DNA from: Martensiomyces pterosporus
Lineage: Eukaryota; Kickxellomycota; Kickxellomycetes; Kickxellales; Kickxellaceae
Direction: 5' to 3'
NCBI GenBank assembly: GCA_025201845.1
Contig: MU603975.1
Span: 62,611 to 126,610, forward strand
DNA: 64,000 nt
In this document: piece by piece, positions 51,901 through 62,416 of the stretch
Position numbering within the stretch: position 1 is the stretch's first letter
Layout of the letters: each line of letters begins with the position of its first letter
Notes under the pieces: model-generated
Database searches by the model: none
What the model was told of the DNA's origin: nothing
Seen by the model: the letters and a program-made list of their open reading frames with translations, nothing else
Program-made: the position numbers and the translations under genes

Positions 51901-54900
51901 TACTGTGTCGATACCATGGATGCTGTCGATCGCGAGGATGCCGACGATGCTGGTGCTTTGGACAATGCGGAGGAGGATATTGCCGCGCCAAATATTGCAG
52001 TCCCATCAAGGCAGGGGCGCCACTCCTGGGAACCTCGTGTGCTTCAGCTACTTTCCTGCCTGTACCTGAACTGCGCGGGTAAACACACCAGCGGCAGCGA
52101 CAGCTCGATGGCAGTACAATCGAATTTGTCGCGCCCACCGCTCACTACCCCCCGCGAGAGCATGCTTGCCACGTATTTCGAAATCGTGCTGGAGGTTATG
52201 CGCCGCAGCAGCATACCGTGGTCGCCTGGCATTGAGAGGACCATAGAGGAGAGCCTCAAGCTCATGGAATGCTATGCTGATCTGGACGCAGAACTGAGCC
52301 GCCGCAACCTCGAGATCAGGGAGCAGTACCGGCTTATGTGCTTGAAGCGGATGCTATTCTCGCACGGGCTGCCCGACTTCCATATATCCAACACTAAAAT
52401 GGCGTACCCTCTGCTGCAATGGCTCGTGCAGAAAACCGATAGCGAGACGGTCATGGCTGATGCGCTGCAGCTCGTCGATGCCTATCACCATCTGAGCCGT
52501 ACATCGGCATATGTTTTACGTTTGCAAGCGCTATGCGAGTCCTGCAATGCTGAAAGGGTCAGCGACTTCATGTTTTTCATCGACGCAACCGAGTATAGCT
52601 CGGAGGGAGATCGGCCTGCGGCAAGGGGCGACTCCCAGGGGCCAGATAGCAGCCAGCCCATGTCCAAGTACATACCCATGGAGGTGGCACGAAGGGTTAT
52701 TTGCTGGATCCGCGAGGTGCTCGATAGCATGTCGTTTACTGGAGACTCGAGCCGCTCACAGTTCAAGCAGTTTGTCGGCGCCGGCATGGCCATCGTTCGT
52801 TCGCTAGAGGCTCTGGCGCAAAGGTACTCCCAGGCCATCCAATCCCCAGATGCGAGCATGCAAGGCAGCCGTGGTCTTCCTTTGCCGCTGCTAGACAAGC
52901 TAACGTTATTTTTGGCCGGCGAGAAGGGCGCGCTTGGCGTTGTGTGGCAGCTGCTTACTGATGGCGGCATAATGGTTTCGCCTGGCGAGCTGGAGCAGCG
53001 GCACATGCGTTCCCAGATTCTAAGCGAGCTGCTTGAACAGCAGTGGCTGCGGCCGTATATCGACGAATCTTTCGCTGGCAGCACCGGCAAGCAAAATAAG
53101 AGCAAGGGCAAGAGCACCAAATCGAGCCCCAGGAGCCCAGCAACGCCGATTGGCATGCTGGGCCTTCCGCATATCCCAGCGAGCATCAAAACACTGGCTG
53201 CGATGCTAGAGTTCAGTCCAGCCCAGCTTGTCCGAAAGACCATATCCGTGTCTCTTTCTCTGGGCTTGTTCGGGATGGCGCTTGATGCATGCCAGCATCT
53301 GATTGAAACACTGAAGCCGCTACCGCCGTCTGCTCTGTCGTCCAATTCTAGGAGACATGATACGACAGCACCAGCTGCAGAGGAATGGCACGCTGCTATC
53401 GGTGCCTTGGCTGCTTGCGAGCAAGCAATTAGCGCATATCTCGCTGGTGCCGAGAGCTGTGGCAGCGACAAGGACGAAGGCGGCAGCGGCACGCGGACGC
53501 CCTCAGAGAAGATGCAGGGAGTGCTGGTTAAACGGTTGATGACGGTATGCCAGGCCGCCAGCTTGAAATGCGCATTCCAGCCACACCTGGCGAGTTTCCT
53601 GGACGCGTATTCTAGCTGGGAGCTTGCACACTCGATTTTCAGCCAAACGACGGATGGAGACTTTGCTGCGCTGACAAGGAATCCGTCGCCGGCAGGAGCA
53701 TCGGCAATGCCTGTGCCACCTCACTCAGCGTGGCGGACGTGTGCTGGCTCGAGTGGGTCAGCAGCAGCAGGCTCTTCGTCTGGTTCAGCCCACAGCATAT
53801 CGTATGCGGACGAGTCGTTTGGCAGTGTGGAGGACGCCACAGATGGCAGCGACAGCATCTCATCCACATGGCTCAGCTCGCTGTTTATCAACGCTTATGT
53901 TGAGCGTGGTCTGGTGCTTGATACTGCAGATGCCATGAATCTCGTCTATAGGCTCATCGCCGTGCTGCGCAGACTCCCTACCGCCGACGGCAGCAGCAAT
54001 AGCAGCAGTTCTGCCACTGGAGAAAACGATGGTAATAGCGCAGAATCCACTCATGGCGAGCCCAAGGGCAAAAAACCCAAGGCACCATCCGGGAAATCTG
54101 TGGATCGCAGCTTGTCTTCTAAACCCAAGGATGACGCGCTTTTAGATAGCCTGAGTGCCGACGAGTTGCGGCATGAAACCATCCATCGCTGCCGGAATTT
54201 GGTTGCATTTTTGGCGCTCAACCGCCACTGGATGCTTGCAGTTCAGACCCTTGAGCTCGTGGTTTCTCAGCTCTCCCGATCCTCATTTGTTGTCCAGGAG
54301 GGCACAACGCCTGACAGTTCCAGTGAGGAGCTGAGCTTGCTCAGGCAGAGGCTATCTTCGGGCGGAATAAGCAGCGACGAATTGCAGATGCTCTTTGAAC
54401 CCAGCAGTGCACCAAGTGGCAAGCCGAATGCAGTGGATGTCCAGGGCCTAGCCAGCAAGACTCTGGTCAGGTCTTTGCAGCAGCGCGGCATCGACTCGGT
54501 CTTCATTTTCTCGTGCATGATCATGACACCGCCCGCCAGAGCGTACCAGTGTCTGTCGACCGCGATGAGCCACTCTGGGCTGCTCCCCTCGCGCGTTATT
54601 GCTCTGGCAAACATTGGTGCTGCGTGCTCTCTTGTGTGGCAGCAGCAGGCACTGCTCGATCGCTGCAGGTCTGTTGCTGCTGCTGCCAGGTGGAGCGAGC
54701 AGCTGCACCTGCTCCAAATTAAGTTCGACGTCACGCTCCTGAGTGACCCGAAGCCGCAGCTTTTGGAGCCGTTAATACGACCCATGTTGATCAAGACAAG
54801 CATGGATATCACGACTGTGCTGGAGTTTGCCAACGAGTTCCGGCTGGACGAGACCTTTGCAGTCCTCGAGTACATATCGCTCTGCTGCACGGCTCCCAAA

Positions 54901-57402
54901 ATCGATGGGTACCAGGCGCGCGTTCTTGGCATTGAGGGTGAGATTGCCAACACAAAGCTGCTTGAGCGGACGTATGTGGACGGGCTGGAGAACGGCGCTT
55001 CGGCATATGACTACGAGCGGCTGCAGTTTATCGTGCAGAGGCTGCAAGAGCTGCGTCCTCAGGACCAAGGCATATCCAGGTTTGCAGCTGTTTTGGACAT
55101 ACTCTGCTCTTACGACCGCAAAAGCAGACCCCCATACGAGGAACTGCTTCAGGAGTGGACCAGGACCCAAGCGGCGCGCAGCGCTCTGCAGCAGTTCTCA
55201 GAGGGTGATGAGTGTGCTCAAGAGACAGGTGGCATGGACGCTGGCCCGCCGTACCAGTTTCTGGTTGCGCAATACCCGCTTGCAGAAAAACGGCTCCCCT
55301 TCCACTACCTGGTCAACACGATCCCCTGGACAACGCTTTTGCCCGAGCTGGCCGTCGATACAGTTGACTTGCTGCTACCGCTAGCCAAGCCGCTTGATCT
55401 TAGCGAGGATGACTTTTATATGAACCTGATCGATGGCATGCTGAAGCAGTGGAAGGCAAGCAGCCCGCCAAGCGAGGGCGAGCGGGACGCAACTACCGCC
55501 TATGAGCTGGCAGTCAGCAAGACACCAGCGCACTTCAACTCGATTCAGCAGCTGATTCGCTGCTTCAAGGACCCCGAGGCAGCCATTAGCACCATCAAGC
55601 ACGTCGCAGACGAGCTGCCCTGTGGGCCCAACCGCATTGCTGCTCTGAGGCTGGGCATAAAGCTGCTTCGCAAGTGGGGGCAGTCCATCAGGCGGATGGC
55701 CGAGCCTGAGCGTAGAAAGATGATGGCAAAGGCGGATACGATCTACACGCACTTTATGAAGAGCTTCACCGATGCGATGACAGAGGTAACTCTGCGCAAG
55801 AACGGGCTTGAAAAGTACCTGCCGCTGTTTGTCGAGGCAGAAGGAACGGACGCGACCACCCAAGCACTCAGAGCAGTATACGAGGGCGAGTGCGAGAGCG
55901 CATTATGCAAGCCCAAGCGAGAAGGAAGAGAGGCTCTTCACGAGACACTGCGAAACCTGGCCGCAGCATACGACATTGGTCTGGATCCCCTGCTGCACAG
56001 CATGCTTACCGCCTACCTCGAAGCACCTGTTGTGCTCGCCGAGAGCACAGCGCAGCTGCAGCTGCCCTCAACTCGGTACCAAGCGTCGCTCAGGCTGCCA
56101 GCGTCCCATGAAGCGCAGCTGCGGCGCCGTATTGTCTGCATCCTGCGTGTTTACTCTGCCGCTGAGGCGGTCGGGCTCCTGCTTCCCTTTGCATACGGCA
56201 ACAAGAGCGGCATCTCGTGTCTCTGCCGGGCGCGTGCGCTTGAGATACTCTTCTCGCTGGCCTCGCATGAGGAGATTTCAAGGGTGCAGCAGCCTGGAGA
56301 TGTGCACAAGTACTTCCAGGCGCTTCTGTACCTCGCAGACTTTGAGTTTGTTGGCATCCCGCAAACGACATCGGACTTTTTGGAGTGCTCCAAGGCAGCG
56401 CTAGCGCGGTCTATCTGGGTTGACTACCACGAAGACCCAAGGGCCATTCAGCTCATTTGCAATATGTGCCTTGATTTTGGAGTCGACGACAGCGACCTGA
56501 TTCTCCGCATGCTGCCACGCCTTCTGTCGGCCAAGATGTTCCGCTACACAGCGGGTGTGCTTGAGGTTATCGGCGGCATGTCCTGCTACTCTTCTATTGC
56601 CGAGCTGCCCATGTTCTGGAACCAGGCAGTTGCCGGGTGTATTGCGCAAACCGCCGAAGCGGGAAGCCCTGGGTGGGTTGGGGATACGCTCACAATCCTT
56701 GGGTCATGCCTACGCTCGCTGTACCTGCCTGACATCGACGCTGGAGCCATTATCGAAAAGCTTATTGGCACTGCTGGAAACGACGACTCGGCCTCTGTCC
56801 CTGTTCTGCTGGCCTTTGCTGTGTACCACGCTCTTCCGTGCGGCCATAGCGCAAGCAATCTTCTGAGGAGCTATATTAGCGCCATCGAGCCCAAGCAGGT
56901 GCATTCGCTCATACTGGCACTGCTGGAATTCGCTGAGAGCGCGTCAAAGGCGGCAGGCTCAAGGCTGTTTGTGAGCTGGGAGACATCGCGCGGATTGACG
57001 CTCATCTTTGACTATGTTGACACCAAGGGAGCATATGAGCAGACCCTGCTGCACCATCCGCTAGGCCGTGCTGTTCGTGCATTTGTTCATAATCGCATGC
57101 ACCATGATAAGCTAGCTACAGCTATCATGGCATGTTTGGAGAGGGGCAAGAAGCAGCTGGCTATGCAGCTGGTGTGCCAGTACTACCGGACGCGGCCAGC
57201 TGAAACGATTGCTGAGGACGCTATGCGTGCAGGGATCAGCATTGGCGCTGAAGCAGAGAATGATTCGGGCGACAACACCACGCACAGCTCAGATACCGAC
57301 ACGCCTTTGGGAACAGACGATGCTGCAAGCGCCACTAGCAGGCTTCTAAGGAAGGTGCCAGACGAACGCAAGCTCGATGTTTACATTGGATCCCACAAAT
57401 AG
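48955..57402 (+). CDS. KNTC1: ROD/KNTC1-like kinetochore protein (RZZ complex), 2815 aa, intronless
   Basis: Probable homologue of Rough Deal/KNTC1, which with Zwilch and ZW10 builds the kinetochore corona and brings dynein and Mad1-Mad2. One uninterrupted frame from the ATG at 48955. Residues 1-150 are Ser/Pro-rich and disordered. About 160-530 has WD-like beta-propeller repeats (ALNCDSSFVAFGDDTGALFI) with an Asp run at about 495. From about 560 a helical-repeat solenoid begins (YAEAEAFAEACNIPLSTVHR, DEFAIDVCIRLHIPSYRET). About 2110-2165 carries LPFHYLVNTIPWTTLLPELA and LSEDDFYMNLIDGML, which I read as the Rod C-terminal domain. Size and domain order fit KNTC1 (about 2200 aa), with extra disordered inserts. 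Other giant solenoids such as NBAS/Sec39 are related alternatives. Long antisense ORFs inside are shadows. Confidence 0.7.
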   Translation: MDRASSSPAGSSSESPRSPDSGDSSTTQSKRRTFDSSDSEDSNKRLKGHSDAEPGMGALHSPEPEDVDSTTPEQITEDLGSNGDIPAGPGADRPPLERQPSTWRLELCSGTDETLQLSRLSGPHKQQQQHMQGSQRRNSSENSPDNENALDSYRIETLAIAETATTDAFGDIPDGYERWCDATISAQHVAITIGNQINILSADCKAQEAVICHDSRIMATALNCDSSFVAFGDDTGALFIVHIRTRRPVFSQAVCKPNTETANSASPSKPSHSGIAAMSFAVSGLNGEHQREELVLASSNGTLIRFSDIDLCLLSQAILKGDMALAAEIKSNIKIEFVSLTAGKRAIHADDISGLAVAYSENQSSIIVSGSGSASMSRWMRSESSIGKPGQEPLHPTRLADLVSTECSGSGYVKMRLSLDHRYLVALNEQGTLDVYESSTLTLVFRYSKVPIDDFSLVAPSSSNTSEVAPTSIMVAAISKPVSLSDNEDGEEDIGNGDDDDDDDDDNLCRKLVVVSLPSMDLVYTMDVSVWTWLANDTRSAQDIADTIMFVEGTVGDGSRNLFLRSLCETVPLERLSHFLRAGRYAEAEAFAEACNIPLSTVHRRRLEELLKEQDPQLFSNLQSEEGALAQHVGDVFDMLGHIDDDEFAIDVCIRLHIPSYRETLHLLQHARSLAANRGSDTALVEETIQRLGTWDIVGPSETTCSSGFDARSWHIFREADLAACLRSYIAKSDISRASAIWRRHQSDKRLLGDISGAIQGFPLSMETGPLVGWLRAEVLHTIQSHHQWHDVAAWIEQRARALEAKQKSPSDALLLVELLDLGSWTAGLGAHSTALVTGEAIEAAPSAIVRMGSSVDGPFAVTPQQFIDNSLRASSWTMGLARFSGADIFPSATDQKHTSNNDSGMQSCAFLHKQLLDLAYLRESHGMTLSLEEYDNLSYSMVAVELLDRVAAPELLPEAYFSHFLPYSHRHQLDYPQILKEYCVDTMDAVDREDADDAGALDNAEEDIAAPNIAVPSRQGRHSWEPRVLQLLSCLYLNCAGKHTSGSDSSMAVQSNLSRPPLTTPRESMLATYFEIVLEVMRRSSIPWSPGIERTIEESLKLMECYADLDAELSRRNLEIREQYRLMCLKRMLFSHGLPDFHISNTKMAYPLLQWLVQKTDSETVMADALQLVDAYHHLSRTSAYVLRLQALCESCNAERVSDFMFFIDATEYSSEGDRPAARGDSQGPDSSQPMSKYIPMEVARRVICWIREVLDSMSFTGDSSRSQFKQFVGAGMAIVRSLEALAQRYSQAIQSPDASMQGSRGLPLPLLDKLTLFLAGEKGALGVVWQLLTDGGIMVSPGELEQRHMRSQILSELLEQQWLRPYIDESFAGSTGKQNKSKGKSTKSSPRSPATPIGMLGLPHIPASIKTLAAMLEFSPAQLVRKTISVSLSLGLFGMALDACQHLIETLKPLPPSALSSNSRRHDTTAPAAEEWHAAIGALAACEQAISAYLAGAESCGSDKDEGGSGTRTPSEKMQGVLVKRLMTVCQAASLKCAFQPHLASFLDAYSSWELAHSIFSQTTDGDFAALTRNPSPAGASAMPVPPHSAWRTCAGSSGSAAAGSSSGSAHSISYADESFGSVEDATDGSDSISSTWLSSLFINAYVERGLVLDTADAMNLVYRLIAVLRRLPTADGSSNSSSSATGENDGNSAESTHGEPKGKKPKAPSGKSVDRSLSSKPKDDALLDSLSADELRHETIHRCRNLVAFLALNRHWMLAVQTLELVVSQLSRSSFVVQEGTTPDSSSEELSLLRQRLSSGGISSDELQMLFEPSSAPSGKPNAVDVQGLASKTLVRSLQQRGIDSVFIFSCMIMTPPARAYQCLSTAMSHSGLLPSRVIALANIGAACSLVWQQQALLDRCRSVAAAARWSEQLHLLQIKFDVTLLSDPKPQLLEPLIRPMLIKTSMDITTVLEFANEFRLDETFAVLEYISLCCTAPKIDGYQARVLGIEGEIANTKLLERTYVDGLENGASAYDYERLQFIVQRLQELRPQDQGISRFAAVLDILCSYDRKSRPPYEELLQEWTRTQAARSALQQFSEGDECAQETGGMDAGPPYQFLVAQYPLAEKRLPFHYLVNTIPWTTLLPELAVDTVDLLLPLAKPLDLSEDDFYMNLIDGMLKQWKASSPPSEGERDATTAYELAVSKTPAHFNSIQQLIRCFKDPEAAISTIKHVADELPCGPNRIAALRLGIKLLRKWGQSIRRMAEPERRKMMAKADTIYTHFMKSFTDAMTEVTLRKNGLEKYLPLFVEAEGTDATTQALRAVYEGECESALCKPKREGREALHETLRNLAAAYDIGLDPLLHSMLTAYLEAPVVLAESTAQLQLPSTRYQASLRLPASHEAQLRRRIVCILRVYSAAEAVGLLLPFAYGNKSGISCLCRARALEILFSLASHEEISRVQQPGDVHKYFQALLYLADFEFVGIPQTTSDFLECSKAALARSIWVDYHEDPRAIQLICNMCLDFGVDDSDLILRMLPRLLSAKMFRYTAGVLEVIGGMSCYSSIAELPMFWNQAVAGCIAQTAEAGSPGWVGDTLTILGSCLRSLYLPDIDAGAIIEKLIGTAGNDDSASVPVLLAFAVYHALPCGHSASNLLRSYISAIEPKQVHSLILALLEFAESASKAAGSRLFVSWETSRGLTLIFDYVDTKGAYEQTLLHHPLGRAVRAFVHNRMHHDKLATAIMACLERGKKQLAMQLVCQYYRTRPAETIAEDAMRAGISIGAEAENDSGDNTTHSSDTDTPLGTDDAASATSRLLRKVPDERKLDVYIGSHK

Positions 57403-57560
57403 TGCCACTTGATTTCTGCAAATGGGTGTTTAGTGAAGCGACAGATCTGTTGGCTTGGAAATACAGAGAAATGCAGCGAAAGAAAGAAAAAAAAAAAAAA
57501 GGCGCAGTAAACGGATACAGAAGCCAGCAGTGCCATCGCATCGCATACCAAAAAGGGTGC

Positions 57561-59241
57561 TCAACGCAGGGTGGGTGGCTGCTGCTTCGTCCTGGTGCTG
57601 CCGCAGCTGGCGATGTGGTCGGCCATGACAGCACCCAGAACAAGCCTCCTGACACCGTTCCGGCGTTGGATTACAGCGACTGTGGTTGATGGGAGCAGGT
57701 CTCCGCTGTCAACAAGAATGCTTTCGTCTTTAAAGCCCCTACGGGGATCCACAGACGGGAGCAGCCGACGGATACCGGATGCGGGTTTGACGGTGGTGCC
57801 ATGAATGGCCTCTCGGTTGAAACGGAACATCTCGAATGTGTTCAGGAACCCTATTCTTTGTTTGCATGCACGGCCGCATAGCCAATTGTTGCTTACAAAT
57901 GTACATATTAGCTGCCACTTGCACGGCAAGGCGGCTTTCTCCTGCGCTTGCCTTTGCCTTCAAGAAGCAACGCGTGCGGAAGACAGACATGGGCAGCAGC
58001 ATTGCATGGCATTGTACTGTACGGATGCACCTCCAGTGGGAAAAGGACGGGAAAGCTTACCTGCAACGAGCACTTGGCCGGTAGGCGCATCAACCGATAT
58101 GTTGTCGGGGACAAATGCCCTGAACACTGTTTTGCCAACAAACTCCAGTGTGCCGTCATTGCCGGGCCTGAATATGCTTACGCTGGGCTCGCTGGAGCAG
58201 GCAATGTACACCAACGAGCGGTCGGGGCTGGCTGCAATGCCGTTGGGATAGGCCAGGCCGCTGTAAGCTGTGCTGAAGACCCCCTCGTGCCCGCGGTGCA
58301 CGACGCTTCCCCAGGGCATGCCGAGAAACTCCTCAAGCTTGCGCAGCCTCCCACGCAGGTGCCTCAGATCATTCGTGACGTAGAATGCGCGGCGTGAGAC
58401 GGCGAGTACGTCGTTGGGAGACTGCAGGAGCGGCGATCTCACGGTCTCCACATGCTGGATGTGGGACGTCCCGAGGCGGTGCGTGAATATGGACACCGCA
58501 GGGCCACTCTGCTGGTGGTTGACGAACATGAATGTGAGTTCCTCGGGGTCGAGGTCGTCCCAGTATATGTCAAAGCCATGGACGCGAAAGTCCTGCCCAA
58601 ATGGAACTAGGGCGCCGCCGCTATCCCTCTCAAGGACATCCAGACTGCGTATGCTGTCCTAAACGAAAAAGAAAAAAAAGAGGGGGCAAGTGAGCTCGGC
58701 CAAGTGCTAACGTGTACCATCTCTCAAAGAGCCGATGCTTGCATCGCAAATGAATGCATGTAGCGTCTTCATACCTTTTCGTCAACAACAAGGACGTGGT
58801 CCTTGTACTGCTCGAACTCCTGGTTGTACTCTGAGTTTGGGTGCAGCCATCTGGTGCGGGCTTTGCGGTTGCCGCAGGCCATGTAGACCAGGCCAGTGCG
58901 TGGGTCGGTTCGAATAGCCTCGCACCCTTGCACTTCGTCGAGCTCTACGGGCTGAAATAATGCAAGAACGCTCATAGACAAGTGAGACATAAGCAGCTTG
59001 TGGCTTGCTATTCATGCGTGCTAAGTAGTCGGCTGTTTGTTCTCTGGTTTGAGATTTCTCTGAGTGCCTGGATACCACTACCTTTGCCAATGCTGTAGCA
59101 GTCGGTGGTGTTCACGCTGCTGTGGACAGTGCCTATGCCAAACACTTCGATACGGCGAGTGAACATTCTGTACAGGTAGGCAATAGACAGCAGCACAACA
59201 GCAAGGTTGACGAAGAGCGTTCTCTTGTCTACTAGATACAT
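57561..59241 (-). CDS. Paraoxonase/arylesterase-like membrane-anchored beta-propeller
   Basis: Calcium-dependent hydrolase family (PON/SMP-30-like). Four exons fit in phase: 59241-59082, 58944-58775, 58658-58061 and 57850-57561; 405 aa. Exon 2 must use the acceptor CCCGTAG, not the nearby TTTCAG, because only that gives CYSIGKELDEVQGCEAI in frame. A signal-anchor helix lies at about 8-27 (VNLAVVLLSIAYLY). Propeller motifs: EAIRTDPRTGLVYMACGN; HGFDIYWDDLDPEELTFMFV with NHQQ; SPNDVLAVSRRAFYVTND (PON-like Asn-Asp calcium ligands); YPNGIAASPDRSLVYIACS; and VPDNISVDAPTGQVLVAG. The last exon ends DLLPSTTVAVIQRRNG and LVLGAVMADHIASC. Substrate unknown; lactones are typical for the family. Divergent from THP3. 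Confidence 0.82.
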
Positions 59242-60135
59242 GGCAAACAGTTGACTGATGAATAGGCTGATGAATAAGCAAAGGTAGCAAACTTGCAGGC
59301 GTGTGTGGAGTTCGTGGGTGAAGGGAGGGCGGCTGCTGACGGCAGCTTATAAACGAAAAGCATGCACAGAGCTGAAGCCCCGCGTCTCCAGCTTCAATGT
59401 GAGGCGGGTCATGGTGTAGTGTTCATATTGGCGTGAAGTTGGGATCTACGCTGCTGTAGAATGCATGTGTGCATACTTCAGCGGTTGTGGCCATGTTCAC
59501 ACCAGCTTGTTTCCCTGCTGAGTTCAGCAGGGGATGAGCGCGAAATCAATTAGAACAACCCTTTGTAATAGCACAATTGTCTGCAGCCATGGCAAAACAC
59601 GCACCTGCACTCACCCGCACCCGCACTCGCACTCGCACTCACATTGCATCCTAGACAAAAGACAGACGGCTCGCCGGTGCACCTGCACAGGAAGATACAG
59701 CAACAGAGCCTAAAGCAAGAGCAAGGATAGGAGTAGAACGCTCTTGGAGAGAGGGACATAGGCCCTGAACGCTCGACCTGTTAATTTAAGCATGCGGATT
59801 GTGATGGTGCATGCTTGTTTGTTTGGCTATATCCTACGATTATTGCCGTCATGCATGAAGAGGCTATTCTCTGGCGGGTTCAGCCTCGCTCTCCCTTGCA
59901 CCAGGCGTTCCCTCCCAAAGCGCAGCAGCGAAAGGTCGCTTTTGGCACGTGGATTGCGGACTGCTTTGTGGCCAATCACAGTGGCTGTGCGATCTTTTCT
60001 CCATTCGCCACTTTCCCTAGACTGGCCACTCGCTGCAGCTATGAGCGCGCCGCACATTTCTCTTCCTCTCGCAATCCAGCTATTTGTTTTTCCAGAAAGC
60101 CAAGAATAAAGCGGGTGCATTCCTTTAGATCTAGC
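59242..60135. promoter_or_regulatory. Divergent promoter between the paraoxonase-like gene and THP3
   Basis: 894 bp with no supported ORF. Contains a GCACTC hexamer run on the plus strand (about 59610-59640) and a CCAAT box at 59972-59976 about 160 bp before THP3. Confidence 0.45.
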
Positions 60136-62232
60136 ATGAGCGAAGACAAAAGCTACCAGGCCACCCCGCCCAACTGGTGAGTGAAAACCGACGCGCTATG
60201 CGAGTTGCTGCTTGAATCGAACCGGAATGCGCACACATGCTTGTGAGAACAGAAATTCCATTGCTAAGCAATTCGCATGTTTTGACTATCGATTGCTTGT
60301 AGGTGGGACCAAGCACAGTCTGGAGGCAATTCAAGCGTTGAGAACTGGTCTCAGTATTACCAGTCACTAGAGGCATCATATACCAGCAAGCAGCAGCAGC
60401 AGAGCAACGGCAGCACCGATCCTTATGCAAACTATTCTCCAGAGGACTACGCTGCGTATTCCCAGTGGTACTACCAAAACTACCCTCAGCAGCCCGGCGC
60501 CTATGGTGGTAGCGGCACCAGCCCCAGTGTGCCTACAGCAGCTTCTGCACCGCCCCCTTATCCTCCCCCACCGAGCAAGTACCAGCAACGGGGAAAAGCG
60601 GCCAACGCAGCTACGCAGCCATATAGTCTGCCGGCAAGAAACCAACCCTATTCAGGCGCTCAGGGAGAGGGCAGTGCAAGCGGAAATGGGCAGTTTCAGC
60701 CGCCTCTACTATCGCCAAACTCGGCATACACGAACAGCACACAAGGCGCCGCTGCTGATGCGACATTTAACAACCAGTACGCGCATGGAAGTGGCTCCCC
60801 TGATAAGTACGGCTCTCAGAGATCATCGTCGTCTACTAGGGGTGTCACAAGAGGTGTTTCAAATATGACTCTGCGCGAGCGCGAGAGTGGGCATGGCCAT
60901 CCGTATTGGAACAGCACTCGTAATGATCAAGCACCGCTGTATTCAGCTGTCAAAATACCAAAAAAGGCCGCCAAATCCACTGTGGGCGACAACGCCAAGA
61001 AGGATATGGATAGCAAGCCGCAGTCTGACCCGGAATGGCCCGACTCATTGAAAAGGTTTGTCGAGCGCTCGTTTGCGGCAAGCTCAGATAAGGCACGGCA
61101 GAAATTGGAGGTGCAGCTCAAACAGATAATTTCTTCAGCAGCGAGCAACAGGAAGCTCTATGCGATTGACTGGGACAGCAGACCGCTTCCAAAGGCATGC
61201 GACCTTAATACTAAACAGCCAGCCAGTGCTGCTGTCCCTGCAAAGAGGTCGTTGAACTCGCCCAATATGAGCAAATCGTTTGGCCTGTTCGAGTCTGACG
61301 AAAAGAAAGAGAGGCGCTTGCGGCGGTTCCAGAAAGAGGAGGATGCAGCAAAGAGCGCTGCTAGCGACAGCGACCCGTCCACACAGGCAGCCACACCGAA
61401 CACAAAGGATGTCATCAACTGGGACGCAGATACGATTGTTGGCACTTGCACAAAGCTTGAAAAGAGCTACCTGCGCCTGACCTCTGCGCCTGACCCGGCT
61501 GTGGTTAGGCCGCTGCCTGTACTGCACAAGACATTGGCGCTTCTCAAGCGGCGCTGGGTCGAGGACTCGAATTACACATACATTTGCGACCAGTTCAAGT
61601 CTCTGCGGCAGGACCTCACTGTGCAGCGAATCACCAACGCCTTCACAGTTGAAGTATACGAGCTACATGCACGCATTGCTCTGGAGACTAACGACCTTGG
61701 TGAGTATAACCAATGCCAGACCCAGCTAAAACAGCTGTACGGCTTGGGACTGCCTGGCCATGCGCTGGAATTTCTTGCTTATAGGATACTGTACTTTTTG
61801 TACACGCGGAACAAATCCGACATCAACACTGCGCTTATGGCGATGACGACCGAGGACAAGGAGAGCCCGGCAGTGAGCCATGCGCTCCAGGTGCGCTCGG
61901 CAATGGCGACTGGCAACTACCACCAGTTCTTCAAGCTGTACTTGAGCGCGCCGAACATGGGCGGCTACTTGATGGACAACTTCATTGACCGCGAGCGATG
62001 CGCAGCGCTGCGTACGATGTGCAAGGCGTATCGGCCAAGACTAAGTATTAGCTTTATTTCTGAGGAGCTGGCGTTCGACGATGAGGCTGCATGCGCCAAG
62101 TTTTTGAGTGGCCTGAGCATTCCTATAACGGAGGGCGACAACCGCACTGTGGACATGAAGGCTGCCTACCTGTACACTGTGGCAGCCTGCCAAAAGTATG
62201 AAAAGGTCGACATTAAAGGACAGATATACTGA
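60136..62232 (+). CDS. THP3: THP3/LENG8-like SAC3-domain protein
   Basis: SAC3/GANP-family protein; yeast Thp3 with Csn12 links transcription elongation and mRNA splicing, and LENG8 is its animal counterpart. Exon 1 60136-60176 (13 codons plus 2 bases) joins exon 2 60303-62232 across a 126-bp intron (GTGAGT...TTGTAG), giving PPNWWDQAQSG; 656 aa. The N-terminal about 250 residues are Tyr/Gln/Ser/Pro-rich and disordered. Residues about 270-330 form a basic charged segment (DEKKERRLRRFQKEEDA). The SAC3 domain lies at about 340-640: VGTCTKLEKSYLRLTSAPDP, RPLPVLHKTLALLKRRW, YICDQFKSLRQDLTVQRI, YNQCQTQLKQLYGLGLPG and ISEELAFDD. The TSAPDP ... LP.L motif order is specific to this family. Confidence 0.9.
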
Positions 62233-62416
62233 GCGCACTCTCAGGTCACATCTCCCCCATATTTGGCTCGTCTACTACAGCTTCTGCTTGTTTTACTGCA
62301 GCGATTCTGGTGGTCCTGCGCTACTGCCGTGTTGCTACCACATATACACAGCCTGCACGGCTCTTCGGTCATTTTCTTATTTGTTTCTGGCAGCCATTTC
62401 TTAACCACTTGCTGGG

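Noticed and set aside
52485..53492. 335-codon minus-strand ORF inside the ROD-like gene
   Set aside because: Antisense shadow; Ser/Cys/Arg-rich composition typical of reverse reading, and the plus frame continues unbroken.
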